A stretch of DNA of 64,000 nt from an uncultured Collinsella sp. (GTDB taxonomy: Bacteria; Actinomycetota; Coriobacteriia; Coriobacteriales; Coriobacteriaceae). The notes below the pieces were generated by a model. That model made no database searches, had not been told where the DNA came from, and saw only the letters and a program-made list of their open reading frames with translations. Shown here in pieces: positions 24,964-34,209 of this stretch (the stretch's first letter is position 1; the number at the start of each line of letters is the position of its first letter). The stretch is taken from the NCBI GenBank assembly GCA_900545445.1, contig UQZH01000004.1, forward strand, positions 1 to 64,000, read 5' to 3'. A program made the translations under genes and the position numbers.

Positions 24964-27714
24964 GTGAGCGATTGCAAGAGGGTTTACCGTTTTGGAACCG
25001 ACGCCCAGGGCACCTGTGTCACTGAGGGCGACAAGTCCATGAACTTCGTGCTTGGCGGCAAGGGCGCAAACCTTGCCGAGATGAGCCGCATCGGCCTGCC
25101 GGTTCCCGGTGGCTTTACCATTACCTGCCAGACCTGTGTCGAGTACTCCGGCGCCGGCAACGTCTGGCCCGAAGGCGCACTCGATGAGATCGTTGCTGCC
25201 GAGGCCGACCTCGAGGCCCGCTGCGGCAAGAAGCTCGGCGATGCCTCCGATCCGCTGCTCGTGTCGGTTCGCTCGGGCGCTCCGTTTTCCATGCCCGGCA
25301 TGATGGATACGGTTCTCAACCTGGGCCTCAACGATGATTCAGTTCAGGGCCTCATCGCCCAGACGCAAAACCCGCGTTTTGCCTGGGATAGCTACCGCCG
25401 CTTTATTCAGATGTTCTCCAACGTCGTTATGGGCGTCGACGCCGACCTGTTCGAGAACGCGCTGACCCAGGCGCGCCTGGTCGCCGGCGTTCGCGTCGAT
25501 TCCGAGCTTTCGGCCGAGGACCTGCAGGAACTCGTCGAGATCTTTAAGGGCATCTTCTCCGACAACGTCGAGGCCGCCCTGTATCCCGAGCTCGAAGTCG
25601 CCGACGGCAAGCCCGTCTTCCCGCACGACCCGGAGCTCCAGCTGCGCCTTGCCATCCAGGCCGTTTTTGGCAGCTGGATGAATGAACGCGCCTGCATCTA
25701 CCGCAAGCAGCACGGTATTTCTGACGAGCTCGGCACCGCCGTCAACGTGCAGGCTATGGCCTTTGGCAACAAGGGGGAGACCTCTGCGACCGGCGTCGCT
25801 TTTACGCGCAACCCGGCCGACGGCACCAAGGAGTTCTATGGTGACTTTTTGGTTAATGCCCAGGGCGAGGATGTCGTCGCCGGCATCCGCAACACCGAGC
25901 CCATCGCCGACCTCAAGAACACTCCGGGCCTCGAGTCTGCAGGTGAGGAACTCGAGCGCGTGTTCCTGACGCTCGAAGATCATTACCGCGATATGTGCGA
26001 TATCGAGTTCACCATCGAGCAGGGTAAGCTCTGGATGCTCCAGACCCGCGTGGGCAAGCGCACCGCTACCGCCGCCCTGCGCATCGCCATCGAAATGGTC
26101 GAGGAGGGTCTGATCACCCGCGAGGAGGCCGTGAGCCGTATCGATCCCGCGCAGCTCGACCAGCTCCTGCATCCGCAGTTCGATGCCTGCAAAAAGTACG
26201 AGGCCCTGGCCAGCGGTCTGAACGCCAGCCCTGGTGCAGCCGTGGGCGAGATCGTGTTTTCGAGCGACGATGCCGTCGCGCGCGCCAACGAGGGCCACAA
26301 GGTCATTCTGGTTCGCTGGGAGACGAACCCCGACGACCTGAAGGGCATGGTCGCCGCCGAGGGTATCCTGACCAGCCACGGTGGCAAGACGAGCCATGCC
26401 GCCGTTATCGCTCGCGGTATGGGTACGCCCTGCGTCTGCGGCGTTGAGCGCTTCCACATCGACGCCGCCGAGAAGGTCGTGCGCATCGAGGGTAGCGATC
26501 GTGTGCTGCACGAAGGCGATGTCATCTCCATCGACGGCACCCAGGGCATCGTCGTCGATGGCGCTGTCGATTTGGTCTCCGCCGAGCTCACCGGCGACCT
26601 GGACACCATCCTGTCCTGGGCCGACGAGATCCGTCTGGACGAGACCTGTGGCCACGCCAACCATGTGCGCGTCAACGCCGACAATCCCGAGGACGCAGAG
26701 CTCGCGCTCGAGTTTGGCGCCGAGGCCATCGGCCTGTGCCGCACCGAGCACATGTTTCTGGGCGATCGCAAGAACATCATCCAGAGCTTCATCCTGTCCG
26801 ACGATGAGGCCGTGAAGCAGCAGGCCCTCGCCGACCTGCTCAAGGTTCAGACCGAGGACTTCCTGGCGATGTTCAAGACCATGTCCGGTCGCGATGTGGT
26901 CGTTCGCCTGCTCGATCCGCCGCTGCACGAGTTCCTGGATAATCCGCGTGAGCTCGAGGTCGCCATCACCAAGAAGGAGGCCGCTGGCGCTAGCGAGGAA
27001 GAGCTTGCCGTCCTGCGCACCCGTCTGCGTCGTATCGACGGCATGGTCGAGTCCAATCCGATGCTCGGCCTGCGCGGTGTGCGCCTGTCCGTCGTCTTTA
27101 GCGATCTGCCGCTCATGCAGGTCCGTGCCGTCGCAACGGCTGCCGCTCGTCTCATTAAAGAAGGCGTCGACCCGCGCCCCGAGATCATGGTTCCGCTCGT
27201 TTCCATCACGGCCGAACATGTCCAGACCCGCGATGTCATCGAGCGCGTGATCGCCGAGGTTTCTGCCGAGGAGGGCGTCGAGCTTAATATTCCCGTGGGC
27301 ACGATGCTCGAGCTGCCGCGTGCCTGCATGGTCGCCGACGAGATTGCCCATCATGCCGACTTCTTCTGCTTTGGCACCAACGACCTCACGCAGACGACCT
27401 TCGGCTTCTCCCGCGACGATGCCGAGGCCAAGTTCATCCCGCTGTACATGCACAAGAAAATCTTGAAGGACAACCCCTTCGAGACCATCGACACGGCGGT
27501 ACTCGAGCTGGTGCGCATGGCCGTCGAGAAGGGTCGCGCCACCAACCCCGACATGCACTTTGGCGTGTGCGGCGAGCACGGCGGCGACCCCAAGTCCATC
27601 ATGGGCCTGTTTAACGTGGCCGACGTGGACTACGTGTCCTGCTCGCCCTATCGTGTGCCCCTCGCGCGCCTGGCGGCCGCCCAGGCCAAGCTCGAGGCGA
27701 AGCGTTCCGCTTAA
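24964..27714 (+). CDS. ppdK: Pyruvate, phosphate dikinase
   Basis: Interconverts pyruvate, ATP and phosphate with phosphoenolpyruvate, AMP and pyrophosphate, a pyrophosphate-linked glycolytic or gluconeogenic step common in anaerobes. The 916-residue product has the N-terminal ATP-grasp-like domain (GGKGANLAEMSRIGLPVPGGF), the central swivelling phosphohistidine domain (GGKTSHAAVIARGMGTPC with His478), and the C-terminal PEP/pyruvate barrel (FGTNDLTQTTFGFSRDD, VCGEHGGDP). The GTG start follows AAGGGGAAG. Activity is probably controlled by the adjacent ppsR. Confidence 0.97.
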   Translation: MSDCKRVYRFGTDAQGTCVTEGDKSMNFVLGGKGANLAEMSRIGLPVPGGFTITCQTCVEYSGAGNVWPEGALDEIVAAEADLEARCGKKLGDASDPLLVSVRSGAPFSMPGMMDTVLNLGLNDDSVQGLIAQTQNPRFAWDSYRRFIQMFSNVVMGVDADLFENALTQARLVAGVRVDSELSAEDLQELVEIFKGIFSDNVEAALYPELEVADGKPVFPHDPELQLRLAIQAVFGSWMNERACIYRKQHGISDELGTAVNVQAMAFGNKGETSATGVAFTRNPADGTKEFYGDFLVNAQGEDVVAGIRNTEPIADLKNTPGLESAGEELERVFLTLEDHYRDMCDIEFTIEQGKLWMLQTRVGKRTATAALRIAIEMVEEGLITREEAVSRIDPAQLDQLLHPQFDACKKYEALASGLNASPGAAVGEIVFSSDDAVARANEGHKVILVRWETNPDDLKGMVAAEGILTSHGGKTSHAAVIARGMGTPCVCGVERFHIDAAEKVVRIEGSDRVLHEGDVISIDGTQGIVVDGAVDLVSAELTGDLDTILSWADEIRLDETCGHANHVRVNADNPEDAELALEFGAEAIGLCRTEHMFLGDRKNIIQSFILSDDEAVKQQALADLLKVQTEDFLAMFKTMSGRDVVVRLLDPPLHEFLDNPRELEVAITKKEAAGASEEELAVLRTRLRRIDGMVESNPMLGLRGVRLSVVFSDLPLMQVRAVATAAARLIKEGVDPRPEIMVPLVSITAEHVQTRDVIERVIAEVSAEEGVELNIPVGTMLELPRACMVADEIAHHADFFCFGTNDLTQTTFGFSRDDAEAKFIPLYMHKKILKDNPFETIDTAVLELVRMAVEKGRATNPDMHFGVCGEHGGDPKSIMGLFNVADVDYVSCSPYRVPLARLAAAQAKLEAKRSA

Positions 27715-27754
27715 CTGAGTCGCGTTCCATTTGCGCCTTTTACGCCCCCCTTCG

Positions 27755-27789
27755 CGCCGTCGCGCCCCCTGTGGACGCGGCGGCGTTTT
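27755..27789 (+). terminator. Rho-independent terminator after ppdK
   Basis: A 10-base-pair GC-rich stem (27755-27764 with 27776-27785, one G-T pair, 11-base loop) followed by TTTT. It isolates ppdK from the secreted protein gene that follows. Confidence 0.8.
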
Positions 27790-27829
27790 ACGTTGGTTCA
27801 ATACATTGGCAACTGACGGGAGGACTGCG

Positions 27830-30640
27830 ATGAAAAACCTCACCAGGTATTTGCAACGAGCGCGTCGGGGAGCACAGATGACCCTGTGCTGGGTGATCGT
27901 TGCGGTCACGGCGCTTTGCGGGATGCCGACAGCCGGTTTTGCCCTTCAGGATGATTCGCGCGACGAGCTCTATGGCGACGTGGTCAACCCGCTCACCATT
28001 ACGGTCAACGATCGCGACTGCACGTTTGTAGATATCGATGACGGCAAGCTCGAGGGCCGTACCTCGATGTACGACAACGTCTCGTTCTACACGGCCGCCG
28101 TCAAAAAGGTGCTGCCCAACTGGGCATCGCTAGCCTATAACATCCTTGGCTATGGTGGAGGCGACGACTCCGGGGACTTTTTGTACTGGGACCACGCCGG
28201 CAAGGGCTTTGAGAAGGACTTCGGTAAGGGTCACTATATCTATCTGTATGATGCGCTTTCGGGCGGCAACGGTGAGCATTCCGATGGTGCCGACAAATCG
28301 AAGCAGAGTGGTCTGACATCTGCAAAAAGCCTCAATGCGGTCTACGAGCGCTTGACCGACGATATCGCCGGCTGTATTGGTCACAAGCTGGAGGGCTCCG
28401 ATTTCCGTAAATACGTGCCGCTCGACGGACTGTCGAAAGACACGACTGAGCAGGACGTCATTTATGCCACCATCGCGTGTGTGGACAAGCTCGGCGGCAC
28501 CTACCAGTACGATTTCAATGGCTTTGGCATCGCGTTCTATAACTTTAGAGTTCAGCAGCTCAACAGCGTGAACAAGCTTAACTGTGCGCCCGAGGACGCG
28601 CCGGGCTATTCCTTTGTCGATTCTAAGACTGAGCAGGAGCTCGTTACCTCGGCTCTTAACGTCGGCTATGAGGACGCCTCGCAGAGCATCACGCTCGCCC
28701 GCGGTACCGAGGAGACGGTCGGCACGAGCACTTCTGAATCCGCATCGTATTCCAAAGGTGGCTCGTGGGGCGCATCGGTGAGCCTCAAGGAGTCGCTGGG
28801 CGTGCCCGCAACAGCGAGCGAGGAGATCGAGACGTCGTTTTCGGCCGAAACCACGATGTCCCAGTTGTGGGAGGCGAGCAAGACCGAGGAACAGTCGATC
28901 ACCACAACGGACAATCAGTCGGTCACCGTCAATATGACGATCCCGGCGCACACGCAGGTCAATAGCAAGCAAACGAGTTCTACCACGACGCTGTCTGAGG
29001 ACTATGACCAGCCGGTGGGCGTGACGTTCGACGTGATCATCTTTAACATGAACGGCGAGTGCTACGACGACAACGCCGCCGTGCAGGAGTTCCATACCGC
29101 CGGTTATGACCAGCGCTCGTTCTACACCACCTTTGGCGATCAGTCGACCGATGCCGTGCAGAACCTGTTCCTGCGCTCAATTGCCCATCGTGGCGACGAC
29201 GGGTACGATACCACCGCCGGAAACGTGACGAGCTGGTCGTATCGCACCAACAACCACATGGTGCGCGCCATCGATTGGAATTCGGTCCTGGCCGATCGCG
29301 AGGTGCCCTCGCGCAACGGCGGCGCCCCGCGCACGTGCAACGTGCTCAATGACATGGCCGCGACCTATCCCATGTCCATTACGGGTTCCAATCTGTCGTT
29401 TGAGTCGGTGACGGTCGATACGCAGTTGGGCACGCCGCAGCCCGTTAAGCCCATCTCCAAGATTCTCGTGTCGCTGCAGACCGATAAGACCCGAAGGCTT
29501 ACGGTTGGAGACGAAGACCCCATCTCTTCCTATCGCGTGCGTGCAAGGGACGAGGACGATGTTGATTACTACGGCTTTGCGAAGTCGTCGGGCGACTGGC
29601 GCGTGGTCGATAAAAAGGGCAAGGAATGCAAGTCCGACGTAATCGAGAACCAGACCGACCCTGTCACCCACGAGCAGGTCGTGGTGGGTAAAAAGGCCGG
29701 CACCGCCTACGTAAAGTACTTTATCCCCGAGGACACCTATGTGGACGTGAATGGGCATGTCTCGACCAATGACGAGATCGACGCCGCGGCCTATAAATAT
29801 AAGGTAAGTGACGTGGCGCCCGAGCCGTTTAACGGCAGCATCAAACTCGAGGGCTCGGCACGGACCGTCGTCGGCGTCGAGGAAAATCTCAACGGCATCG
29901 AAGGCCTGACGGCTACGGTCTATGACACGACGGGCAAGGAAGTCGATAGAGTCTGCAGCTGGGAGGCCCAGGAGCTCGAGAGCAAGGGCATTTCGGTCGC
30001 GACAGACGGCACGATGACCATCTCGCAACCGGGCACCTTCCATGTTCGCGCCTTTATTGACGGCGTTTATTCCGATTGGGCCGAAGTTGTCGCCGACCCC
30101 GCGCCCGTTGACCCGATGACGACCGTCGTGGAGACACCGGCGAGCGTTACGGCTGCCGCATCCGCAGGGGATTCTTCGACAACGACGGATAGCACGGCTC
30201 CTGCCCAGGGAGAGCAGGCCGCTTCCGATGCGAACGCGGCCGAGTCTGCTCCGGCGAGCGACGATGCCGCTGCATTGACTGACGACACCGCGCCCGCTGC
30301 CGCGAAGGATGCCTCGCCGATTCCTACAGGCCTCGTTACCGTTTTGACCGATATCTGCCGCTACGGCATCGATCACGGCCTCATCAGCGCATCAAACAAG
30401 GAAGAGATGACCAAGCAGGACTTCGACATCTTGGGCATCCTGTACCTGATGGCGGACAGCCAGGACCTGGTGCCCCAAGACGCCGAAGATGCGATGAACG
30501 AATGGGTCCATGACAACTATAATGACGACGAGCTTGCCACCTGGAAGCAGCATGCGCTTTCGGTGCTGCTCGAATACGGCTATATCGCGCCCGGAACGAC
30601 CGTGACGACGCCGACGACTGATGCTGCGGACGGCGCATAA
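27830..30640 (+). CDS. Secreted protein with ETX/MTX2 (aerolysin-like) pore-forming-type core
   Basis: A 936-residue exported protein. ATG 27830 follows GGGAGG by six bases; an upstream in-frame ATG at 27731 would run through the terminator. A signal peptide is visible (basic residues 1-16, hydrophobic 17-33, likely cleavage after Ala38). Residues about 40-275 are an unassigned N-terminal domain. Residues about 275-410 are Ser/Thr-rich alternating beta strands with the TIPAHTQVNSKQTSSTTT segment that resembles the VPAxTxV strand of ETX/MTX2 toxins. Two Ig-like beta regions (about 535-757), an Ala/Ser/Thr linker (about 760-833) and a helical C-terminal domain of about 100 residues follow. There is no LPxTG anchor. 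Family membership is inferred by eye; it could be a lectin-like or adhesion protein. Confidence 0.6.
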   Translation: MKNLTRYLQRARRGAQMTLCWVIVAVTALCGMPTAGFALQDDSRDELYGDVVNPLTITVNDRDCTFVDIDDGKLEGRTSMYDNVSFYTAAVKKVLPNWASLAYNILGYGGGDDSGDFLYWDHAGKGFEKDFGKGHYIYLYDALSGGNGEHSDGADKSKQSGLTSAKSLNAVYERLTDDIAGCIGHKLEGSDFRKYVPLDGLSKDTTEQDVIYATIACVDKLGGTYQYDFNGFGIAFYNFRVQQLNSVNKLNCAPEDAPGYSFVDSKTEQELVTSALNVGYEDASQSITLARGTEETVGTSTSESASYSKGGSWGASVSLKESLGVPATASEEIETSFSAETTMSQLWEASKTEEQSITTTDNQSVTVNMTIPAHTQVNSKQTSSTTTLSEDYDQPVGVTFDVIIFNMNGECYDDNAAVQEFHTAGYDQRSFYTTFGDQSTDAVQNLFLRSIAHRGDDGYDTTAGNVTSWSYRTNNHMVRAIDWNSVLADREVPSRNGGAPRTCNVLNDMAATYPMSITGSNLSFESVTVDTQLGTPQPVKPISKILVSLQTDKTRRLTVGDEDPISSYRVRARDEDDVDYYGFAKSSGDWRVVDKKGKECKSDVIENQTDPVTHEQVVVGKKAGTAYVKYFIPEDTYVDVNGHVSTNDEIDAAAYKYKVSDVAPEPFNGSIKLEGSARTVVGVEENLNGIEGLTATVYDTTGKEVDRVCSWEAQELESKGISVATDGTMTISQPGTFHVRAFIDGVYSDWAEVVADPAPVDPMTTVVETPASVTAAASAGDSSTTTDSTAPAQGEQAASDANAAESAPASDDAAALTDDTAPAAAKDASPIPTGLVTVLTDICRYGIDHGLISASNKEEMTKQDFDILGILYLMADSQDLVPQDAEDAMNEWVHDNYNDDELATWKQHALSVLLEYGYIAPGTTVTTPTTDAADGA

Positions 30641-30691
30641 GTGCAGAAAGAGTGCGTGTTTTTGTCTTTTTGCGCACGGGCAAAATAGTTC

Positions 30692-30719
30692 TTGCAGCCA
30701 AGGTCGTGGCGTGTATACT
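30692..30719 (+). promoter_or_regulatory. Promoter of rplS
   Basis: TTGCAG at 30692-30697 and TATACT at 30714-30719 with a 16-base spacer, about 70 bases ahead of the rplS start. Confidence 0.65.
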
Positions 30720-30788
30720 CGAATACGTTTGTTCAACTACGTGCCGGCCAAGGTGGTACGGCACCTCTAGAAGAGTAAGGAATTGCAC

Positions 30789-31130
30789 ATGGATTACATC
30801 CGCGCAATCGAGCGTCAGCAGATCCGCGAGGACATTCCTCAGGTTCGCGTCGCCGACAACGTCAAGGTTCACTACCGCATTAAGGAAGGCGACCGCGAGC
30901 GCATCCAGGTCTTCCAGGGCGACGTCATCCGCATGGCCGGCGCCGGTGCCCGCGAGACCTTCACCGTCCGCAAGATTTCCTTCGGTGTCGGTGTTGAGCG
31001 CACCTTCCCGCTTCACAGCCCCAAGATCGCCAAGCTCGAGGTCGTTCGTCATGGTCGCGTCCGTCGCGCCAAGCTGTACTACCTCCGCGACAAGGTGGGC
31101 AAGGCTGCTCGCATCCCCGAGAAGCGCTAA
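30789..31130 (+). CDS. rplS: 50S ribosomal protein L19
   Basis: L19 sits at the 30S-50S interface. The 113-residue product has the conserved DIPQVRVADNVKVHYRIKEGDRERIQVFQG and SFGVGVERTFPLHSPKI segments. ATG 30789 is preferred over the TTG at 30783 because AAGG at 30777-30780 lies eight bases ahead of it. It forms its own unit with promoter and terminator rather than joining rpsP-trmD as in many bacteria. Confidence 0.97.
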   Translation: MDYIRAIERQQIREDIPQVRVADNVKVHYRIKEGDRERIQVFQGDVIRMAGAGARETFTVRKISFGVGVERTFPLHSPKIAKLEVVRHGRVRRAKLYYLRDKVGKAARIPEKR

Positions 31131-31164
31131 GAAGATCGCAGCGTCTGTCCACTCGTTTGGACAC

Positions 31165-31195
31165 AAGGGTCACCTTCGGGTGGCCCTTCTTTTTA
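31165..31195 (+). terminator. Rho-independent terminator after rplS
   Basis: A 10-base-pair stem (31165-31174 with 31179-31188, one G-T pair) closed by a TTCG tetraloop and followed by CTTTTTAT. A textbook structure. Confidence 0.93.
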
Positions 31196-31223
31196 TCTGA
31201 TTTGCATGCAAGGAGGGCCTGGT

Positions 31224-32012
31224 ATGGCCAATATGACGAGCTCGGTTTCGGCATCGCAGGTTGCCGGCGAGCTGGCGAGCGCCACGTTCGAGGAGATTCC
31301 CGCCCTCGTGGAGCATTATCGCGAGGATCCGCGCCAGCAGGTGATCAAGGCTTGCGAACGTGCCCTTAAGCGCCATGCCAAGGAACTTTCCGAACGCGAG
31401 CGCGTCAACGGCATGTACGAGCTTATGCATGAGCTCGGCGGTGATGGCGTGGTCGTGGGCGTCGACGAGGTGGGCCGTGGCTCGGTAGCGGGTCCCTTGA
31501 CCGTGTGTGCCGTGTGTCTTCCGATGGAGCCGCGCATCTGGGGCATCAACGATTCCAAAAAGCTCACGCCGGCGCGCCGCGAGCTGCTCTCGGTGAAGAT
31601 TGCCGAGGTGGCGACTGCTATCGGCTTTTGCCATATCGCTCCTGCGGATATCGATGATATGGGCATGTCCCGCGCCATTCGAGCCGCTGTCGCGGGTGCG
31701 GTGTCCGATACGGGGCTTGAGCCCGATTGCGTGCTTATGGACGGCAACCCCCTGGGCGCCGTGCCCCATGAGCGCGACGTGGTCAAGGGCGATGCCAAGA
31801 TCGCCTGTATCGCCGCGGCATCCATCATGGCAAAGGTCACGCGTGACGAGATGATGGTCGAGTACGACGCCGAGTATCCCGAGTACCATTTGGCCGAATC
31901 GAAAGGCTATGCGAGTCCCGAGCACATCGAGGCCATTCGCAAACATGGTCTTTCTCCGCTGCATCGTGTGAGCTTTTGCGGAAACTTTCTGCAGACTGAG
32001 CGCCTTTTTTAG
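31224..32012 (+). CDS. rnhB: Ribonuclease HII
   Basis: Cleaves RNA in RNA-DNA hybrids, including single embedded ribonucleotides. The 262-residue product has an N-terminal helical extension of about 75 residues, as in many Gram-positive RnhB proteins. The catalytic core follows: GVDEVGRGSVAGPL (metal-binding Asp and Glu), INDSKKLTPARR, and SIMAKVTRDEMM. ATG 31224 has AGGAGG seven bases upstream; ATG 31206 lies before that site. It begins the rnhB-yraN-comM-dprA order. Confidence 0.95.
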   Translation: MANMTSSVSASQVAGELASATFEEIPALVEHYREDPRQQVIKACERALKRHAKELSERERVNGMYELMHELGGDGVVVGVDEVGRGSVAGPLTVCAVCLPMEPRIWGINDSKKLTPARRELLSVKIAEVATAIGFCHIAPADIDDMGMSRAIRAAVAGAVSDTGLEPDCVLMDGNPLGAVPHERDVVKGDAKIACIAAASIMAKVTRDEMMVEYDAEYPEYHLAESKGYASPEHIEAIRKHGLSPLHRVSFCGNFLQTERLF

Positions 32013-32060
32013 GCCAATTGTGGAGACAGGGACCTTAAGGGTTCTATAAACTTGCTGGTA

Positions 32061-32104
32061 GGGGCCGCGTGCAACGCTATTGTTGCGCGCGGCCCCTCAT
32101 TTGT
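32061..32104 (+). terminator. Terminator hairpin after rnhB
   Basis: A 15-base-pair very GC-rich stem (32061-32075 with 32082-32096, one G-T pair, loop GCTATT) followed by the weak U-tract TCATTTGT. It separates rnhB from yraN. Confidence 0.75.
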
Positions 32105-32200
32105 CGGCATTTGGTTGGTTTTCGGTTTGCTTCCGGTACTTACCCGCATGAAACCTGCCCTCATTATCGAGGCAATGCAGGGAGTGGGAAAGGAGACCCC

Positions 32201-32686
32201 ATGTGTGCCGCAGCCAAAATGAGCAAGACGCAGCAGCTCAAGGAACGTTGGGAAGAGGGGGGGCTCGATTGCGGGTCGATCACGCCTGAGTTTATCAAGG
32301 GGCTCAGTCCTCGCGAGCTCGGTATGCTGGGCGAGCTTATCGCAATCGATTACTTTAACGAGCGCGGCTATGCATTGCTGGAACAAGGCTATCGATGCTC
32401 GGAGGGCGAGGCCGACCTGGTGCTGCTCGACGAGCTCGACGATGTGGTGGTGATGGCCGAGGTCAAGACCAGGCGTGTTGCGCTGGATTGCGATACGCGG
32501 GTGTTTCCCGAGGAAGCGGTGAACGCCCAAAAGCAGCGGCGCTATCGTCGCATCGCGAGTTGTTATCTCATGGAGCACTATCCGCTCAAGGCAATCCGCT
32601 TCGATGCCGTGGGCGTCACCATTCGCGGCGGGCATATCGCCGAGATCGAGCACCAGTACAATGCGTTCGATTGGCAGGTGTCGTGA
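32201..32686 (+). CDS. UPF0102 (YraN) nuclease-fold protein
   Basis: A 161-residue member of the YraN family, which has a restriction-endonuclease-like fold. The core motif is visible as GELIAIDYFNERGYALLEQGYRCSEGEADLV followed by VVVMAEVKTR. The family usually sits next to rnhB and comM, as here; a biochemical role is not settled. ATG 32201 follows AAAGGAG. The C-terminus overlaps comM by one base (TGATG). Confidence 0.88.
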   Translation: MCAAAKMSKTQQLKERWEEGGLDCGSITPEFIKGLSPRELGMLGELIAIDYFNERGYALLEQGYRCSEGEADLVLLDELDDVVVMAEVKTRRVALDCDTRVFPEEAVNAQKQRRYRRIASCYLMEHYPLKAIRFDAVGVTIRGGHIAEIEHQYNAFDWQVS

Positions 32687-34209
32687 TGGCGTTCGAAACC
32701 TTTGCCGTTCACGCAGCCTGTATCCGCGGCGTCGAGGCGATTCCCGTCACGGTCGAGGTATCGCTTGCGGGCGGCATCCCGGGCATCCAGATGCTCGGCA
32801 TCCCGAGCATGGAGGTCATGGAGTCGCGCGGGCGCATTCGCTGCGCTATGCGCTCTGCCGGATTCGAGATCCCGCGTTCGGGCATTACGGTCAATCTGGC
32901 GCCGGGCGATATCCGAAAGACCGGTAGCGGCTTTGACTTGCCGATAGCCATTGCGGTGCTTGCTGCCGACGGGCAGATTCCCCGCGACAATCTCGACCGC
33001 TGCCTCATTGCCGGCGAGCTCGGCTTGGATGGCACGGTGCTTCCCGTCAAGGGCGAGGTGGCGTTCCAACTGCTGGCTCGCGACATGGGGTTGTCTTTTA
33101 TCGCCGGTAGGTCCGACCAGCATGTTCCGCTTGCGGGGGTCGACTGCGGTTTTATCGACCATCTGTCACAGCTTGCCCACGGTATGGGCGAGGCGGCTCG
33201 GCATTATTTGGATTCCGAGGGCGTGGAGGCCACCTTTGAACCCGAGCTCGATTATGCCGACGTGTTGGGGCAGGAGGTCGCCAAGCGCGGCATAGCGCTT
33301 GCGGCGGCAGGGGAGCTGGGCTTGCTTATGATCGGGTCTCCGGGATCGGGCAAGACCATGCTTGCGCGCCGCATGACGGGGATCTTGCCCGAGCTTTCCG
33401 TCGAGGATCAACAGGAGGCGCTGTGCATCCATTCGGTCTTGGGTGAGAACATCGATGGCCTGCTTGCAGGGCATCGGCCGTTTCGAAGCCCCCATCACAG
33501 CATCTCGACAGCGGGTCTTATTGGCGGAGGGCGCCCGGTGCATCCGGGCGAGATCAGCCTTGCCCATGGCGGCGTGCTCTTTTTGGACGAGCTTGCAGAG
33601 TTTCCCACCGGTGTGCTGCAGACGCTTCGTCAGCCTATCGAGCGCGGCTATGTCAGGATCGTACGCGTCGACGGTGCCTTCACGTTTCCCTCGCGCTTTC
33701 AGCTGCTTGCGGCGAGCAATCCCTGTCCCTGCGGCTTTTTGGGCGATCGCGAGGTTCCGTGTCGCTGTTCGGCATCGATGGTCGAGCGCTACCGGTCCAA
33801 GCTGCGCGGTCCTTTGGCCGACCGCATCGACCTGATGCTCGATGTGACCCGCCCCGATCCGCAGGTGATTATCGAGGGCGCCGAGGGCATGTCATCGGCC
33901 GAGCTGCGCGACTACGTTGTCCGCGGTCGGGCTTTTCGTGCCTGGCGCGAGTCCCGTATGGATGATGCGGATGCCGAGGCCGAGCACGATGAGTCACGGT
34001 CCATTGACGGCGTCGTGTCGACCTTTGCACTCGACGAGGCCGCCGAGACATGCGTACTTGGCCTGTCGAAACGCACTCATCTCACGGGGCGCGGCATCGT
34101 GCGCCTGGTTCGCATCGCGCGCACGATTGCCGATGTCGCCGAAAGCGAGCGGGTGACGCAAGACCACGTGCTCGAGGCGGCGATGTACCAGGGAAGGAGG
34201 GATCAGTGA
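32686..34209 (+). CDS. comM: ComM/YifB-family Mg-chelatase-like AAA+ ATPase
   Basis: ComM proteins are hexameric helicases that promote branch migration during natural transformation. The 507-residue product has an N-terminal Lon-like domain (FAVHAACIRGVEAIPVTVEVSLAGG), the ATPase core with Walker A GSPGSGKTM, Walker B LFLDELAEF, a sensor region with ASNPCPCGFLGD, and a C-terminal Mg-chelatase-type helical domain. It starts in a TGATG overlap with yraN and is followed by dprA in another such overlap, so the three are translationally coupled. Confidence 0.93.
   Translation: MAFETFAVHAACIRGVEAIPVTVEVSLAGGIPGIQMLGIPSMEVMESRGRIRCAMRSAGFEIPRSGITVNLAPGDIRKTGSGFDLPIAIAVLAADGQIPRDNLDRCLIAGELGLDGTVLPVKGEVAFQLLARDMGLSFIAGRSDQHVPLAGVDCGFIDHLSQLAHGMGEAARHYLDSEGVEATFEPELDYADVLGQEVAKRGIALAAAGELGLLMIGSPGSGKTMLARRMTGILPELSVEDQQEALCIHSVLGENIDGLLAGHRPFRSPHHSISTAGLIGGGRPVHPGEISLAHGGVLFLDELAEFPTGVLQTLRQPIERGYVRIVRVDGAFTFPSRFQLLAASNPCPCGFLGDREVPCRCSASMVERYRSKLRGPLADRIDLMLDVTRPDPQVIIEGAEGMSSAELRDYVVRGRAFRAWRESRMDDADAEAEHDESRSIDGVVSTFALDEAAETCVLGLSKRTHLTGRGIVRLVRIARTIADVAESERVTQDHVLEAAMYQGRRDQ

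Noticed and set aside
25339..27909. Reverse open frame of 856 codons opposite ppdK
   Set aside because: Antisense shadow of ppdK with no ribosome-binding site or recognisable domain.
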